A DNA stretch of 47,915 nt. Origin: Deltaproteobacteria bacterium (lineage in GTDB: Bacteria > Desulfobacterota > Deferrimicrobia > J040). Below are positions 1 through 8,073 of this stretch, in pieces (within the stretch, counting starts at the first letter, position 1; each line of letters starts with the position of its first letter). The DNA is taken from contig WVXK01000062.1 in NCBI GenBank assembly GCA_011773515.1, positions 20,836 to 68,750 on the forward strand, given 5' to 3'. Position numbers and translations under genes: made by a program. The notes beneath the pieces are model-generated. The model had not been told where the DNA came from, made no database searches, and saw only the letters and a program-made list of their open reading frames with translations.

Positions 1-498
1 CTGATCTACGCCCACCCCCATCCCGAATCAGCGGACACGTCCATCATAAAAAACAAGCAGGGGCTTTTCCTCCCCACCGAGCTCACCGGTGAGCCCGCAT
101 CATCGTTTCTGATCGACGGAAAAGAGATGGAAAGAAGGCAAAAGGAGATGGAGAAGGTGTGCGCCCCGTGCCACAGCTACGAGTGGGTGGAAGGGCACTT
201 TGCGAGGCTGAAAAATACGATCAAAACGACCAACGAGATGACGCGCACGGCGACGGACATCCTTCTCACGGCATGGGAGAAGAATGCGGCACTCGGACTC
301 GACCGGGGCGACAGTATCTTCAACGAGGAAATAGAAAAGATGTGGGTCAAGCAGTGGCTCTTTTACGCAAACTCCACACGACTCGCCTCTGCCATGGGGG
401 GAGCAGATTACGGCGTTTTCGCCAACGGCCGCTGGTTCATGGCGGAAAACATCCAGCTGATGAATGACTGGCTCGAATTCACATTAGAGAAGGAATGA
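1..498 (+). CDS. Multihaem cytochrome c, hydroxylamine oxidoreductase family (3' part only)
   Basis: The reading frame is open from the first base, so the gene begins before the window; 165 residues are visible. One c-type haem site, CAPCH, lies at bases 160-174. It is followed by a helical C-terminal region containing WLFYANSTRLASAMGGADYG and ending in NDWLEF, a layout I associate with the C-terminus of octahaem hydroxylamine oxidoreductase-like cytochromes. Such proteins act in the periplasm on small nitrogen compounds (hydroxylamine, nitrite, hydrazine) or as electron carriers. The upstream haem sites and the residue that decides between oxidation and reduction are outside the window, so the direction of the reaction cannot be told. 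The neighbouring haem-synthesis and cytochrome-maturation genes are consistent with it. Another multihaem cytochrome family remains possible. Confidence 0.6.
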   Translation: MIYAHPHPESADTSIIKNKQGLFLPTELTGEPASSFLIDGKEMERRQKEMEKVCAPCHSYEWVEGHFARLKNTIKTTNEMTRTATDILLTAWEKNAALGLDRGDSIFNEEIEKMWVKQWLFYANSTRLASAMGGADYGVFANGRWFMAENIQLMNDWLEFTLEKE

Positions 499-534
499 GT
501 GGGCGGGGAAGGCCCCGGCCTGAGGACACGCCCG

Positions 535-984
535 TCAATCAGCCGAGATGAGGATGATGAGCACCCCGCTTTGGAACTCCGGACCCCCGACCATGACGAT
601 CGACCCCCGCTCCATTTTGAGGGCGGTCCTGACCATGCTGCTCTTAACGCCGCCGATCACCACGTCGAGCCTCACCACATCCCCGGATGCATCCACGGGT
701 ACGATGTTCATGTTCCTGTTTCCGGGTATGGAAAACTGCGCGGTCTCCCCCTTTTGCGCCCGCTTTCTTGCCCTCGATATGATCTCGAAAGAGCTGTAGT
801 TGAAGAGCCGAACGAGCTTTTCCCGAAGGCTCACGAGAGTGGGGTCCACGAAGGTTTTGCCCGATGATGCGTGCACCACCTGCACATCGAGTGAAACCGC
901 ATCGTTACCGGAGGAAACGCGGGCAGAGACAATCAGCAACAGCGAAAAGAAGCCGACGAGGGCAAAAAAGAAACTGCGCTTCAT
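535..984 (-). CDS. Secreted protein of a sigma/anti-sigma operon, unknown function
   Basis: 149 residues. An N-terminal signal peptide or anchor is visible (KR followed by a hydrophobic stretch to about residue 22). The C-terminal half has the pattern 'rGSIVMVGGPE...GVLIILISAD', which resembles the strand ending of secretin and pilus-secretin domains, but I see no full domain. Its ATG overlaps the stop of the anti-sigma gene (ATGA), so it is the third gene of an ECF sigma / anti-sigma / envelope protein operon. An envelope role, perhaps as the sensed or regulated component, is inference from this position. I do not recognise the family. Confidence 0.6.
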   Translation of the reverse strand: MKRSFFFALVGFFSLLLIVSARVSSGNDAVSLDVQVVHASSGKTFVDPTLVSLREKLVRLFNYSSFEIISRARKRAQKGETAQFSIPGNRNMNIVPVDASGDVVRLDVVIGGVKSSMVRTALKMERGSIVMVGGPEFQSGVLIILISAD

Positions 985-1454
985 ATCTCTTCCCTTTCTA
1001 TTATCCAGATTACCTTCGGGGTATCGTGCCCTTTGTCGACTATCATAACCGTCGCGTTCCTGGCTTCGATACTCTCCACGGTGGCGGCAAATTTCACCTG
1101 CTGCTTTATCTCGTGCCTCTCCATTGAAGGATAAACCAGAATGAGGATTAAAGCAACAGCACCGACAAAGGCAGGGACGAGATACTTCAAGTTCGCAAGG
1201 AACCAGCCCCTTTTCTTGCTCTCGGCCTCCTCGATCGATGCCTCAACCCGCTTGAGGACAACATTTTCGGGAAGACGGCCTGCCTCGTCTTTCACGTATT
1301 CCCGGAGAAGGTCCCCGATACGGCCCGTCTCATCGACGTACATCCTGCAGTCAGCGCAGGCATCCAGATGCTCCCTCACCTCGCCTTCCTGCGGCTGATG
1401 AAGGAGGCCGTCCTTCAGCATCTCTATTTTTTCCCGTACATCGCTGCAAATCAT
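981..1454 (-). CDS. Anti-sigma factor with zinc-finger (zf-HC2) domain
   Basis: About 157 residues. The N-terminal cytoplasmic part contains the H-x3-C-x2-C signature (HLDACADC, near residues 29-36) of zinc-binding anti-sigma domains that hold an ECF sigma factor. One membrane segment follows at about residues 90-110 (LVPAFVGAVALILILVY), then a periplasmic tail of about 45 residues. It lies directly downstream of an ECF sigma gene, and ATG 1454 overlaps the sigma stop as TGATG; a GTG one codon earlier is also possible. Binding and inactivation of the upstream sigma factor is the standard role of this arrangement. The signal it senses is unknown. Confidence 0.82.
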   Translation of the reverse strand: MICSDVREKIEMLKDGLLHQPQEGEVREHLDACADCRMYVDETGRIGDLLREYVKDEAGRLPENVVLKRVEASIEEAESKKRGWFLANLKYLVPAFVGAVALILILVYPSMERHEIKQQVKFAATVESIEARNATVMIVDKGHDTPKVIWIIEREEI

Positions 1455-2053
1455 CACTTGGCCCTCACATAATCGGAAAGCAGGTCCCTTAGTTTCTCCT
1501 TTCCGTAATGGATTCGCGACATGACGGTCCCGATGGATATACCCAGGATCTCGGCTATCTCCTGATAACTCAAACCTTCGATCTCGCGCAGCACGATGAC
1601 CGTACGATGATGTTCCGGAAGGGAATCTATAGCCTGTTTCATGACCCTTCTCAGTTCCTGTCTCGCCACTGCATCGTCTGGCTTCTCGTAAAACTCAGCG
1701 TGCCCCACCGCCTCTCCATCTTCCCTCTTCATGTAGGTCTCATCGAAGGCTGCCCGGGGATTTCTCGAAACCTCCCTCACCTTGTCAATGGCCTTGTTTA
1801 TGAGAAGGCGGTAAAACCAGGTGTAAAATTTCGCATCGAAGCGGAAATCCCCGATTGCGGTGTAGGCCTTCACGAAAGAGTCCTGAACGACATCGAGCGC
1901 GTCGTCCCTGTTTCCCACGATTCCCACGGCAACTCCATACGCCCGTGCCTGATACCTTCTGACGAGCTCCGAAAAAGCCTCCTTTTCCCCGCCGATGGCC
2001 CGCCTTATCAGCGCGTGATCGTCGCATTCGGAAAGTTTTTTCTTCCTATCCAT
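1454..2053 (-). CDS. RNA polymerase sigma factor, ECF (sigma-E-like) subfamily
   Basis: 199 residues, normal for an ECF sigma factor. Region 2 covers roughly residues 20-95 and includes the -10 recognition stretch around FYTWFYRLLINKAIDKVRE. Region 4 is a helix-turn-helix at about residues 135-190, with LREIEGLSYQEIAEILG and GTVMSRIHYGKEKLRDLL. Regions 1 and 3 are absent, as expected. It is followed with overlapping codons by a zf-HC2 anti-sigma factor and a secreted protein, so it probably answers an envelope signal. It starts 24 bases after polA, so it may also be co-transcribed with the genes upstream. The regulon cannot be told from here. Confidence 0.92.
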   Translation of the reverse strand: MDRKKKLSECDDHALIRRAIGGEKEAFSELVRRYQARAYGVAVGIVGNRDDALDVVQDSFVKAYTAIGDFRFDAKFYTWFYRLLINKAIDKVREVSRNPRAAFDETYMKREDGEAVGHAEFYEKPDDAVARQELRRVMKQAIDSLPEHHRTVIVLREIEGLSYQEIAEILGISIGTVMSRIHYGKEKLRDLLSDYVRAK

Positions 2054-2077
2054 TTGACGCCTTCATGGGATGGATAT

Positions 2078-4657
2078 TCACATCCCCGCCGAGAGGGCTC
2101 CCCATGAATATCCACTCTTTACATCCACTTTCAGCGGCACATCGAGGGATACAATCCCCTCCATGACATCTTTCAGCAGGCCACCTGCATCGCGGGCGAC
2201 ATCGGCCCGGGCCTCCAGTATGAGCTCGTCGTGGACCTGAAGAATGATGTGGGCATCGATGTTTTTCTCTTTAAGCTTCCCTTCGAGCTCAACCATCGAC
2301 AGCTTGATAATATCGGCCGCTGTCCCCTGGACGGGAGCGTTGACGGCCATCCTCTCGGCCGCCTGCCTGAGTGCCTGGTTCCTGCTGTTTATGTCCCGTA
2401 TGTATCTCCTCCTTCCCAGGAGCGTCTCGACATATCCCTTTTCCCTGGCCCCGTCCAGCGTGCCGTCGATGAACCGCATGACCCCGGGATACCTGTCGAA
2501 GTAATCGTCGATGTATTTCTTTGCTTCCGGCTGGGGTATCTTCAGCTCCTTGGATAGGCCGAAGGGTGTCATGCCGTAGAGGACGCCGAAATTCACGATT
2601 TTCGCCTTTCTCCTCAATTCCGGGGTGATTTCACCCTCACCAACATCAAACAGGGCCATGGCCGTTTCCCGGTGGACATCCCGGTCTTTCTCGAACACCG
2701 CACGAAGGCGCTCGTCCCCCGAGAGATGGGCCAGGACCCTCAGCTCAATCTGGCTGTAATCGGCGCACACGAACAGAAAGCCCTCACCGGGCACGAAGGC
2801 CTCACGGATCTCCCTGCCGTAGCCGGTGCGAACGGGAATGTTCTGGAGGTTCGGGTTGCTCGAAGAGAGTCTCCCCGTGGCGGTCTGCATCTGGTTGAAA
2901 CTGGTATGAACCCTGCCCGTGCTCGAATCCACCATGTGAGGCAGCACATCCACGTACGTGGATTTGAGCTTTGAAAGGGTCCGGTGCGAAAGGATAAGAG
3001 AGGGGGCCTCATGGAGCGGGCTCAACTGCTCGAGGACCTCCACGTCCGTCGAGAAACCCGTCTTCGTCCTCTTTACCGGGGGAAGGCCGAGCTTTTCAAA
3101 CAGCAGGAAGGATACCTGCTTCGGGGACGAGAGGTTCACCTCGCCTCCCGAATATCTGCCCACGCTCCCCTCTATCTCACGGAGTTCCCCGTCGAGCCGG
3201 CGGGAGAGACCCTTCAGCCTGTCCGCCTCGAGCTTGACGCCCCTTTTCTCCATCCCGTAGAGAACACGAAGGAGGGGCAGTTCCAGCTCTTCGTAGAGTT
3301 TCAAAAATCCCTCCCCAGCAAGACTCGACTCGAGAGGCCCGGAAAGCCGCCGGACTCCACCGGACAGTACTGCAACCCTCTCCTCCTCCGTTACGAATTC
3401 CGTTTCGATCTCAACTCCCGTGTAGCGTGTCAGCATCCGCGATAGAGCCAGGGAGGATTCCTCCGGATGGAGGAGGTATGAAAGCAGCATGGTGTCGCCA
3501 TAAGCGAGGTCAAAAACCTTTTCAAGTGGGGGACAGCCCCAGACAGCCGATTTCAGGTCATGGCCGATGAATCTGACGCCCCTCCCGGCAAGGAGATCGA
3601 TTGCCTCACCGATCACATCCCGGTTGACCACGTAGCTCTCTCCACCCACGGAAACACCCACCACCCCGATTTCCCCCGATGCGGAAGGCACCAGGGCAGC
3701 AACGGAATCCGTAACCGACTTAAACGCCTCTTTTGCCTCTTCAAAATTCCTGATCGCCCCGTAAGACACTCCCGCTCTTTGCCCCTCTGATATCAGATCG
3801 TCTCTTCCCTCATCCCGGGCAGCCTCTGCCCTGAAGCCGAGCTTCCGGAGAAGGTTTAAGAGCCCATCCCTGTCGGCCTCTCCGGGTTTGAAATCCCCCA
3901 TCTGGAGAGCAAGCGGCACATCATCCTTTATCTTGGCAAGCCTCTTTGACACCTCGAGGCTTTCCAGGTTCTCTTTCAAGAGCTCTTTTTTTCTCCCCTT
4001 CACGAAATCCAGGTTCCTGATCAGATTTTCAACGGAGCCAAACTCTTTGAGAAGAGCGGCGGCGGTTTTTCCTCCGATCCCCGGAACCCCGGGGATGTTG
4101 TCGGTGGGATCTCCCGATAGCGCTATGAAATCGACTATCCCCCCGGGCCCGACACCGAATTTTTTCTCCACATCCTCGGGCTTTATGATGCTGTCTTTCA
4201 GAGAATCGAACATCTGGACGTCATCCGTGACCAGCTGGCACAGGTCCTTGTCCGAGGAGACGATGATCACTTGCAGGTCCTGTTCCGCCGCCCTCCTGCA
4301 GATGCTCCCGATCACGTCATCCGCCTCGACCCCCTCTATCTCGACTCTCCGTATTCCGCTCAGATCTATGATCTCCTTGACAATCGGCAGCTGCAGTGCA
4401 ATATCCTCGGGCATTTTCTGCCTCTTCTCCTTGTAACGGTCATACAGCTCCTCCCTGAACGTAGGCCCCGGGGCGTCGAGAACGACACAGAGGTATGAAG
4501 GGGAAAACCTCTCCCTGACCTTCTGAAGGCTGTTCACGAAGCCGTAGACAGCTCCCGTTGGCGTCCCGTTCGATGCGGTGAGCCGGGGAAGGGCATAAAA
4601 AGCCCTGTAGAGGAGATTGTTTCCGTCGATTATGAGGAATGTTGCCTTACTGCCCAT
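2078..4657 (-). CDS. polA: DNA polymerase I
   Basis: 859 residues, a family A polymerase for Okazaki fragment processing and gap filling. The N-terminal 5'-3' nuclease domain (about 1-285) has IDGNNLLYRAF, the acidic cluster GVEADDVIGS, SSDKDLCQLV and the helix-hairpin-helix SGDPTDNIPGVPGIGGKTAA. The C-terminal polymerase has motif A (DYSQIELRVLAHLSGD, near residue 633), motif B (KIVNFGVLYGM) and motif C (VHDE, Asp near 810). The middle 3'-5' exonuclease domain has lost the DxE motif: the equivalent stretch near residues 310-325 reads VTDSVAALVPSASG. An aspartate survives later in YGDTMLLSYLL. Proofreading is therefore probably absent. No good ribosome site is seen before the ATG; it follows the RDD gene by 8 bases. 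Confidence 0.96.
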   Translation of the reverse strand: MGSKATFLIIDGNNLLYRAFYALPRLTASNGTPTGAVYGFVNSLQKVRERFSPSYLCVVLDAPGPTFREELYDRYKEKRQKMPEDIALQLPIVKEIIDLSGIRRVEIEGVEADDVIGSICRRAAEQDLQVIIVSSDKDLCQLVTDDVQMFDSLKDSIIKPEDVEKKFGVGPGGIVDFIALSGDPTDNIPGVPGIGGKTAAALLKEFGSVENLIRNLDFVKGRKKELLKENLESLEVSKRLAKIKDDVPLALQMGDFKPGEADRDGLLNLLRKLGFRAEAARDEGRDDLISEGQRAGVSYGAIRNFEEAKEAFKSVTDSVAALVPSASGEIGVVGVSVGGESYVVNRDVIGEAIDLLAGRGVRFIGHDLKSAVWGCPPLEKVFDLAYGDTMLLSYLLHPEESSLALSRMLTRYTGVEIETEFVTEEERVAVLSGGVRRLSGPLESSLAGEGFLKLYEELELPLLRVLYGMEKRGVKLEADRLKGLSRRLDGELREIEGSVGRYSGGEVNLSSPKQVSFLLFEKLGLPPVKRTKTGFSTDVEVLEQLSPLHEAPSLILSHRTLSKLKSTYVDVLPHMVDSSTGRVHTSFNQMQTATGRLSSSNPNLQNIPVRTGYGREIREAFVPGEGFLFVCADYSQIELRVLAHLSGDERLRAVFEKDRDVHRETAMALFDVGEGEITPELRRKAKIVNFGVLYGMTPFGLSKELKIPQPEAKKYIDDYFDRYPGVMRFIDGTLDGAREKGYVETLLGRRRYIRDINSRNQALRQAAERMAVNAPVQGTAADIIKLSMVELEGKLKEKNIDAHIILQVHDELILEARADVARDAGGLLKDVMEGIVSLDVPLKVDVKSGYSWGALSAGM

Positions 4658-4665
4658 AAAAATTA

Positions 4666-5154
4666 TTACAATTCTTCTTCGGCACTCTCGCTCACCGGTT
4701 CGCTCTCTTTCTCCGGCTGGAAGATGACGGCCGTCGAAGCAACGGTATCGCCTATCCTCATCCCGTCCTCATTGTAGAGGCAGAATGAGGCCTCGACGAT
4801 GAGCACGCCAGCACCCACCGTGTAAGCAAGAAAGTGCCCGATAGAGGGAATAATAAAGAGAAAGAAGGGAAGGGCAACGGGAATGTTTCTGAGAATGGAG
4901 GAGAGATAATCAAAGTGCTCCCCATCGAGTCGAACCACCTTCAACCCGCTGAGCATCTTTCCGGGGCTTCTTCCCCCGATGAACCCGTCGGCAATAAGGA
5001 GGTAGAAAATCGCGGCAATCACTCCCGAGGCACCCGGTATGTGCCAGAGGCACAATGCGATCACCAGGTCGATTCCTTTCGCAACGAACCGCGGGATGAA
5101 CTGGGCCCTGACCCTGTCCTGGTCAGGAAGGGGCATGTCAAATTTAAATTTCAT
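4666..5154 (-). CDS. RDD family membrane protein
   Basis: About 162 residues from ATG 5154. The frame extends further upstream, but the extension lies in the preceding gene. It has the RDD signature: an early Arg (QFIPRFVAKGIDLVIAL) and a conserved GGRSPGKMLSGLKVVRLDG segment, with three hydrophobic membrane stretches. The C-terminus is acidic (EKESEPVSESAEEEL). RDD proteins are small integral membrane proteins of mostly unknown role, some proposed to be transporters. The start overlaps the end of the small upstream gene by 11 bases, so the two are probably translationally coupled. No specific function can be given. Confidence 0.8.
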   Translation of the reverse strand: MKFKFDMPLPDQDRVRAQFIPRFVAKGIDLVIALCLWHIPGASGVIAAIFYLLIADGFIGGRSPGKMLSGLKVVRLDGEHFDYLSSILRNIPVALPFFLFIIPSIGHFLAYTVGAGVLIVEASFCLYNEDGMRIGDTVASTAVIFQPEKESEPVSESAEEEL

Positions 5155-5347
5155 CTGGTTCCTCCGGAAAATTAACCTCTTTCGTGAAAAAAAGGAAGGC
5201 CATCGCAGGCCTTCTCGATCCTTCCCTGGCCACGAAGTGGATCGAATCGAAGGTAAAGCCATTCTCCACCCACTCGTTCAGGGCCTTCTCTATCTCACTG
5301 TCCGTAACGTCGGTCACCTCGACCACTTTGTACGGGGGTTTTTGCAC
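5144..5347 (-). CDS. Small DUF4177-like protein
   Basis: 67 residues. The pattern 'YKVVEVTDVTDSEIEKALNE' then 'GFTFDSIHFV' then 'AMAFLFFTKE' resembles the short alpha/beta DUF4177-type proteins: an opening strand, a helix with a G-(W/F) turn, then two strands. The start lies only 2 bases after the hemB stop and the end overlaps the RDD start by 11 bases, so it sits inside the haem operon as a genuine small gene. The function of the family is unknown. The strong positional fit is the main reason to accept it as real. Confidence 0.6.
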   Translation of the reverse strand: MQKPPYKVVEVTDVTDSEIEKALNEWVENGFTFDSIHFVAREGSRRPAMAFLFFTKEVNFPEEPDEI

Positions 5348-5349
5348 GG

Positions 5350-6330
5350 TCAGCTCCCTCCAAGGGCTCTGGCTACGTCCTTCGCAAAATAGGTTATGAT
5401 CAGGTCGGCCCCGGCTCTCTTGATACCGGTTATGATCTCCATCACGATCCTTTCCTCATCGACCCAGCCCTTCAAAGCCGCTGCCTTTACCAGAGAATAT
5501 TCCCCGCTCACATTGTAGGCGGCAACGGGAACGTCGAACCGGTCCTTCACGATCGATATGACATCCAGGTAAGCAAGGGCGGGCTTCACCATCACGATGT
5601 CGGCTCCCTCCTCCACATCCAGGGAAACCTCGCGGATCGCCTCCCGCACGTTCGGCGGATCCATCTGGTAGGAGCGCCGGTCACCAAACTGGGGGGTAGA
5701 TTCCGCGGCGTCACGGAAAGGCCCGTAGAACGCCGAGGCATACTTTGCCGCGTAGGACATGATCGGGATATGGTGAAAACCCTCCTCATCGAGAGCATCA
5801 CGGATCGCCATAACCCTGCCGTCCATCATGTCCGAGGGGGCCACCATGTCCGCCCCTGCCCTGACGTGGGAACATGCGCTCTTGGCCAGAAGGTCCAGGG
5901 TGGCGTCGTTGTCGACGCTGCCGCTATCGTCGAGGACACCGCAGTGGCCATGATCGGTATACTCACACATGCACACGTCAGTTATGACCACGAGGTCGGG
6001 CAATTCCTTCTTGAGCGCTGAAACGGCCCCCTGAACGATGCCGTCATCGCTGTATGCGTCAGTTCCCAGGGGATCTTTCCCCTCGGGGATACCGAAGAGC
6101 AAAACGGCGGGGACACCGTAACCGTATGCCTCCTTCGCCTCTTCCACGAGATTCGGGATGCTGAGCTGGAAAACCCCGGGCATGGAAGCAACCTCTTTCC
6201 GCACGTTGTCACCGTGAATCGCAAAGAGGGGGTAGACGAGGTCGTTTGTGGAAAGGGCCGTTTCCTTCACCATCTTCCTCAGCTGCTCCGTCCTCCGAAG
6301 CCTCCTCAGCCTGGTCTCGGGGAAATACAT
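5350..6330 (-). CDS. hemB: Porphobilinogen synthase (delta-aminolevulinic acid dehydratase)
   Basis: 326 residues, full length. It condenses two 5-aminolevulinate molecules to porphobilinogen in the cytoplasm. The two Schiff-base lysines are K196 ([14 protein letters not shown]) and K249 ([11 protein letters not shown]). The catalytic zinc cysteines C120, C122 and C130 are present in [13 protein letters not shown], so this is a zinc-type rather than a magnesium-only enzyme. The segment [15 protein letters not shown] also matches the family. A strong ribosome site (GGAGGG, 7 bases before the ATG) supports the start. It is the last haem-synthesis gene of the hemA-hemC-hemD-hemB run. Confidence 0.97.
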   Translation of the reverse strand: MYFPETRLRRLRRTEQLRKMVKETALSTNDLVYPLFAIHGDNVRKEVASMPGVFQLSIPNLVEEAKEAYGYGVPAVLLFGIPEGKDPLGTDAYSDDGIVQGAVSALKKELPDLVVITDVCMCEYTDHGHCGVLDDSGSVDNDATLDLLAKSACSHVRAGADMVAPSDMMDGRVMAIRDALDEEGFHHIPIMSYAAKYASAFYGPFRDAAESTPQFGDRRSYQMDPPNVREAIREVSLDVEEGADIVMVKPALAYLDVISIVKDRFDVPVAAYNVSGEYSLVKAAALKGWVDEERIVMEIITGIKRAGADLIITYFAKDVARALGGS

Positions 6331-6348
6331 CGAAAAACCCTCCTCTTT

Positions 6349-7203
6349 TCAGCTGACACCGGCGTTGTGAGCAGAAATCGCGTCCAGGAGCCTCTCCACA
6401 TCGGGGTAGTCGGGTTTTACCGACACCACGAACCCCTGCATGGTCACGCAGTCTGCAGTAGTATCGCCTATGACAGCGATTTTAACATTTTTAAAAAATG
6501 ATGCGGAGCTTTCTTTCCCTGCAAGGGAGATGAAATTTTGAAAAGTCGACGGACTCGTGAAGGTTGCGTAACTTACCCCTGCGTCAAGAACCCTTCGCAC
6601 CTCATCCGACCCGTACTCGGGCACTCCGGTCTCGTAGAGCACCGGCGTTTCGTGCCTGAACCCTCTCTCCTTCAGGATATCGATCAAATCCCTTCTCCCC
6701 TCCTTCGCGCGGGGAAAAAAAACCCGGTCGTCGTCTCCCAGAATCCCGCAGAGAGCCTCTGCCAGGGAGCGGCTGTCTTCCCTGTCGGGAACCAGATGGA
6801 CCCTGCAGCCACTTTCTTTAAGGAAAGACGCCGTCTTTCTCCCCACGGCAGCAACCTTCCTCGTTTCCAGGAGTGAAAGAAAGCTCTCTCCGAGGATATC
6901 CATGAGAAACTTTGCGCCCGTTACGCTCGAAAGGACTACCCAGCTCGACCGCGACAGCTCTTTCCTGAATGCCTCCACCTGCCCCGGGGGAAGTGCAAGG
7001 CGGGTTTGGATCGTTGGAAACACCAGCGGATCACCCCCGCGCGCAGTTACCATGCCGGCCATCACCAGGGCCTGCTCCCCCTCCCTGGTGATGAGTATGG
7101 ATAGACCCGTCAGGTCGGCCCCTCTGCGATTTGCTATTTCAGGCCTCCTTATAGATCTCCTCGAGGATTTCACCGCCTCCCCTTGAGAGGAGGTCTTCCG
7201 CAA
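6349..7203 (-). CDS. hemD: Uroporphyrinogen-III synthase
   Basis: Up to 284 residues. It closes and inverts ring D of hydroxymethylbilane to give uroporphyrinogen III. The family is poorly conserved; support comes from the two-lobed alpha/beta pattern (ILITREGEQA near the start, 'VLSSVTGAKFLMDIL', 'VAAVGRKTASFLKESG', 'YATFTSPSTFQNFISL', 'IAVIGDTTADC') and from its place between hemC and hemB. The start is uncertain: TTG 7203 gives the longest form and overlaps hemC by 65 bases, while GTG 7173 is also in frame just after a GGGGAGG. The common N-terminal strand begins near residue 32, so a shorter form is likely. Confidence 0.88.
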   Translation of the reverse strand: MRKTSSQGEAVKSSRRSIRRPEIANRRGADLTGLSILITREGEQALVMAGMVTARGGDPLVFPTIQTRLALPPGQVEAFRKELSRSSWVVLSSVTGAKFLMDILGESFLSLLETRKVAAVGRKTASFLKESGCRVHLVPDREDSRSLAEALCGILGDDDRVFFPRAKEGRRDLIDILKERGFRHETPVLYETGVPEYGSDEVRRVLDAGVSYATFTSPSTFQNFISLAGKESSASFFKNVKIAVIGDTTADCVTMQGFVVSVKPDYPDVERLLDAISAHNAGVS

Positions 7204-8071
7204 GAGCCCTGCCCAGGGCAGGCGAATCGCTCACCTCCCCGGTAACCTCTCCGCGGACCATCCTCATCCCGTCTGTGCTGGCGACAAAACCGGTTATCCT
7301 CATTAGCCTGCCATTTACGACGCCATGGGCGCCTATCGGCACCTGGCACCCGCCCTCGAGTTTTTCCAGAAAGGCCCGCTCTCCCGAGACGGCAGCGGCC
7401 GTCTCTTCGTGGTTCAGAAAAGAGATCAGCTCCTTTGTTTCCGCATCATCCACCCGAACCTCTATGCCGAGGGCCCCCTGGCCGACAGCCGGAATCATGA
7501 CCGCCGGGTCGATGCACTCCGTTATCCGGTCCTCCCAGTTCATCCTTTTCAACCCGGCAGCAGCGAGTATGACGGCGTCGAAAACCCCTTCGGATACTTT
7601 CCGGAGCCGGGTGTCGAGGTTTCCCCTGAGAACCTCTATTTTCAGATCACCACGGACATGGAGAGCCTGCGACTGCCGGCGAAGGCTGCTCGTTCCGATC
7701 AATGCCCCGCCGGGAAGCTCGTGAAACTTCTTTCCCGATGGAGAGACCAGGGCGTCCCGCGGGTCCTCCCTTTCCGTCGCAACGGCGATTTCGAGCCCCG
7801 CGGGGATAACCGTTGGAACATCTTTCATGCTGTGGACGGCGAAATCCACCTTCCCGTCGAGAAGGGCCTCCTCGATCTCCTTCACGAACAGGGCCTTCCC
7901 CCCTACCTTGGCCAGGGGAACGTCGAGTATCTTATCTCCCGTGGTCTTGATCCTGACCAGCTCCACGGAGACATCCGGCGAGTTTTGCTCGATCCTGTCC
8001 TTTATGTGGTTCGCCTGCCAGAGGGCGAGCATGCTCCCCCTCGTGCCCAGATAAACCCGTTTTTTTCCCAT
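7139..8071 (-). CDS. hemC: Hydroxymethylbilane synthase (porphobilinogen deaminase)
   Basis: 310 residues. It polymerises four porphobilinogens into hydroxymethylbilane. The cysteine that carries the dipyrromethane cofactor is C242 in LEGGCQVPIGAHG. The substrate-binding segments GTRGSMLALWQA, HSMKDVPT, GTSSLRRQSQ and RGNLDTRLRK are all present, and the length is normal. It begins 2 bases after the hemA stop and its 3' end overlaps hemD, which indicates a single haem operon with coupled translation. Confidence 0.97.
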   Translation of the reverse strand: MGKKRVYLGTRGSMLALWQANHIKDRIEQNSPDVSVELVRIKTTGDKILDVPLAKVGGKALFVKEIEEALLDGKVDFAVHSMKDVPTVIPAGLEIAVATEREDPRDALVSPSGKKFHELPGGALIGTSSLRRQSQALHVRGDLKIEVLRGNLDTRLRKVSEGVFDAVILAAAGLKRMNWEDRITECIDPAVMIPAVGQGALGIEVRVDDAETKELISFLNHEETAAAVSGERAFLEKLEGGCQVPIGAHGVVNGRLMRITGFVASTDGMRMVRGEVTGEVSDSPALGRALAEDLLSRGGGEILEEIYKEA

Positions 8072-8073
8072 GA

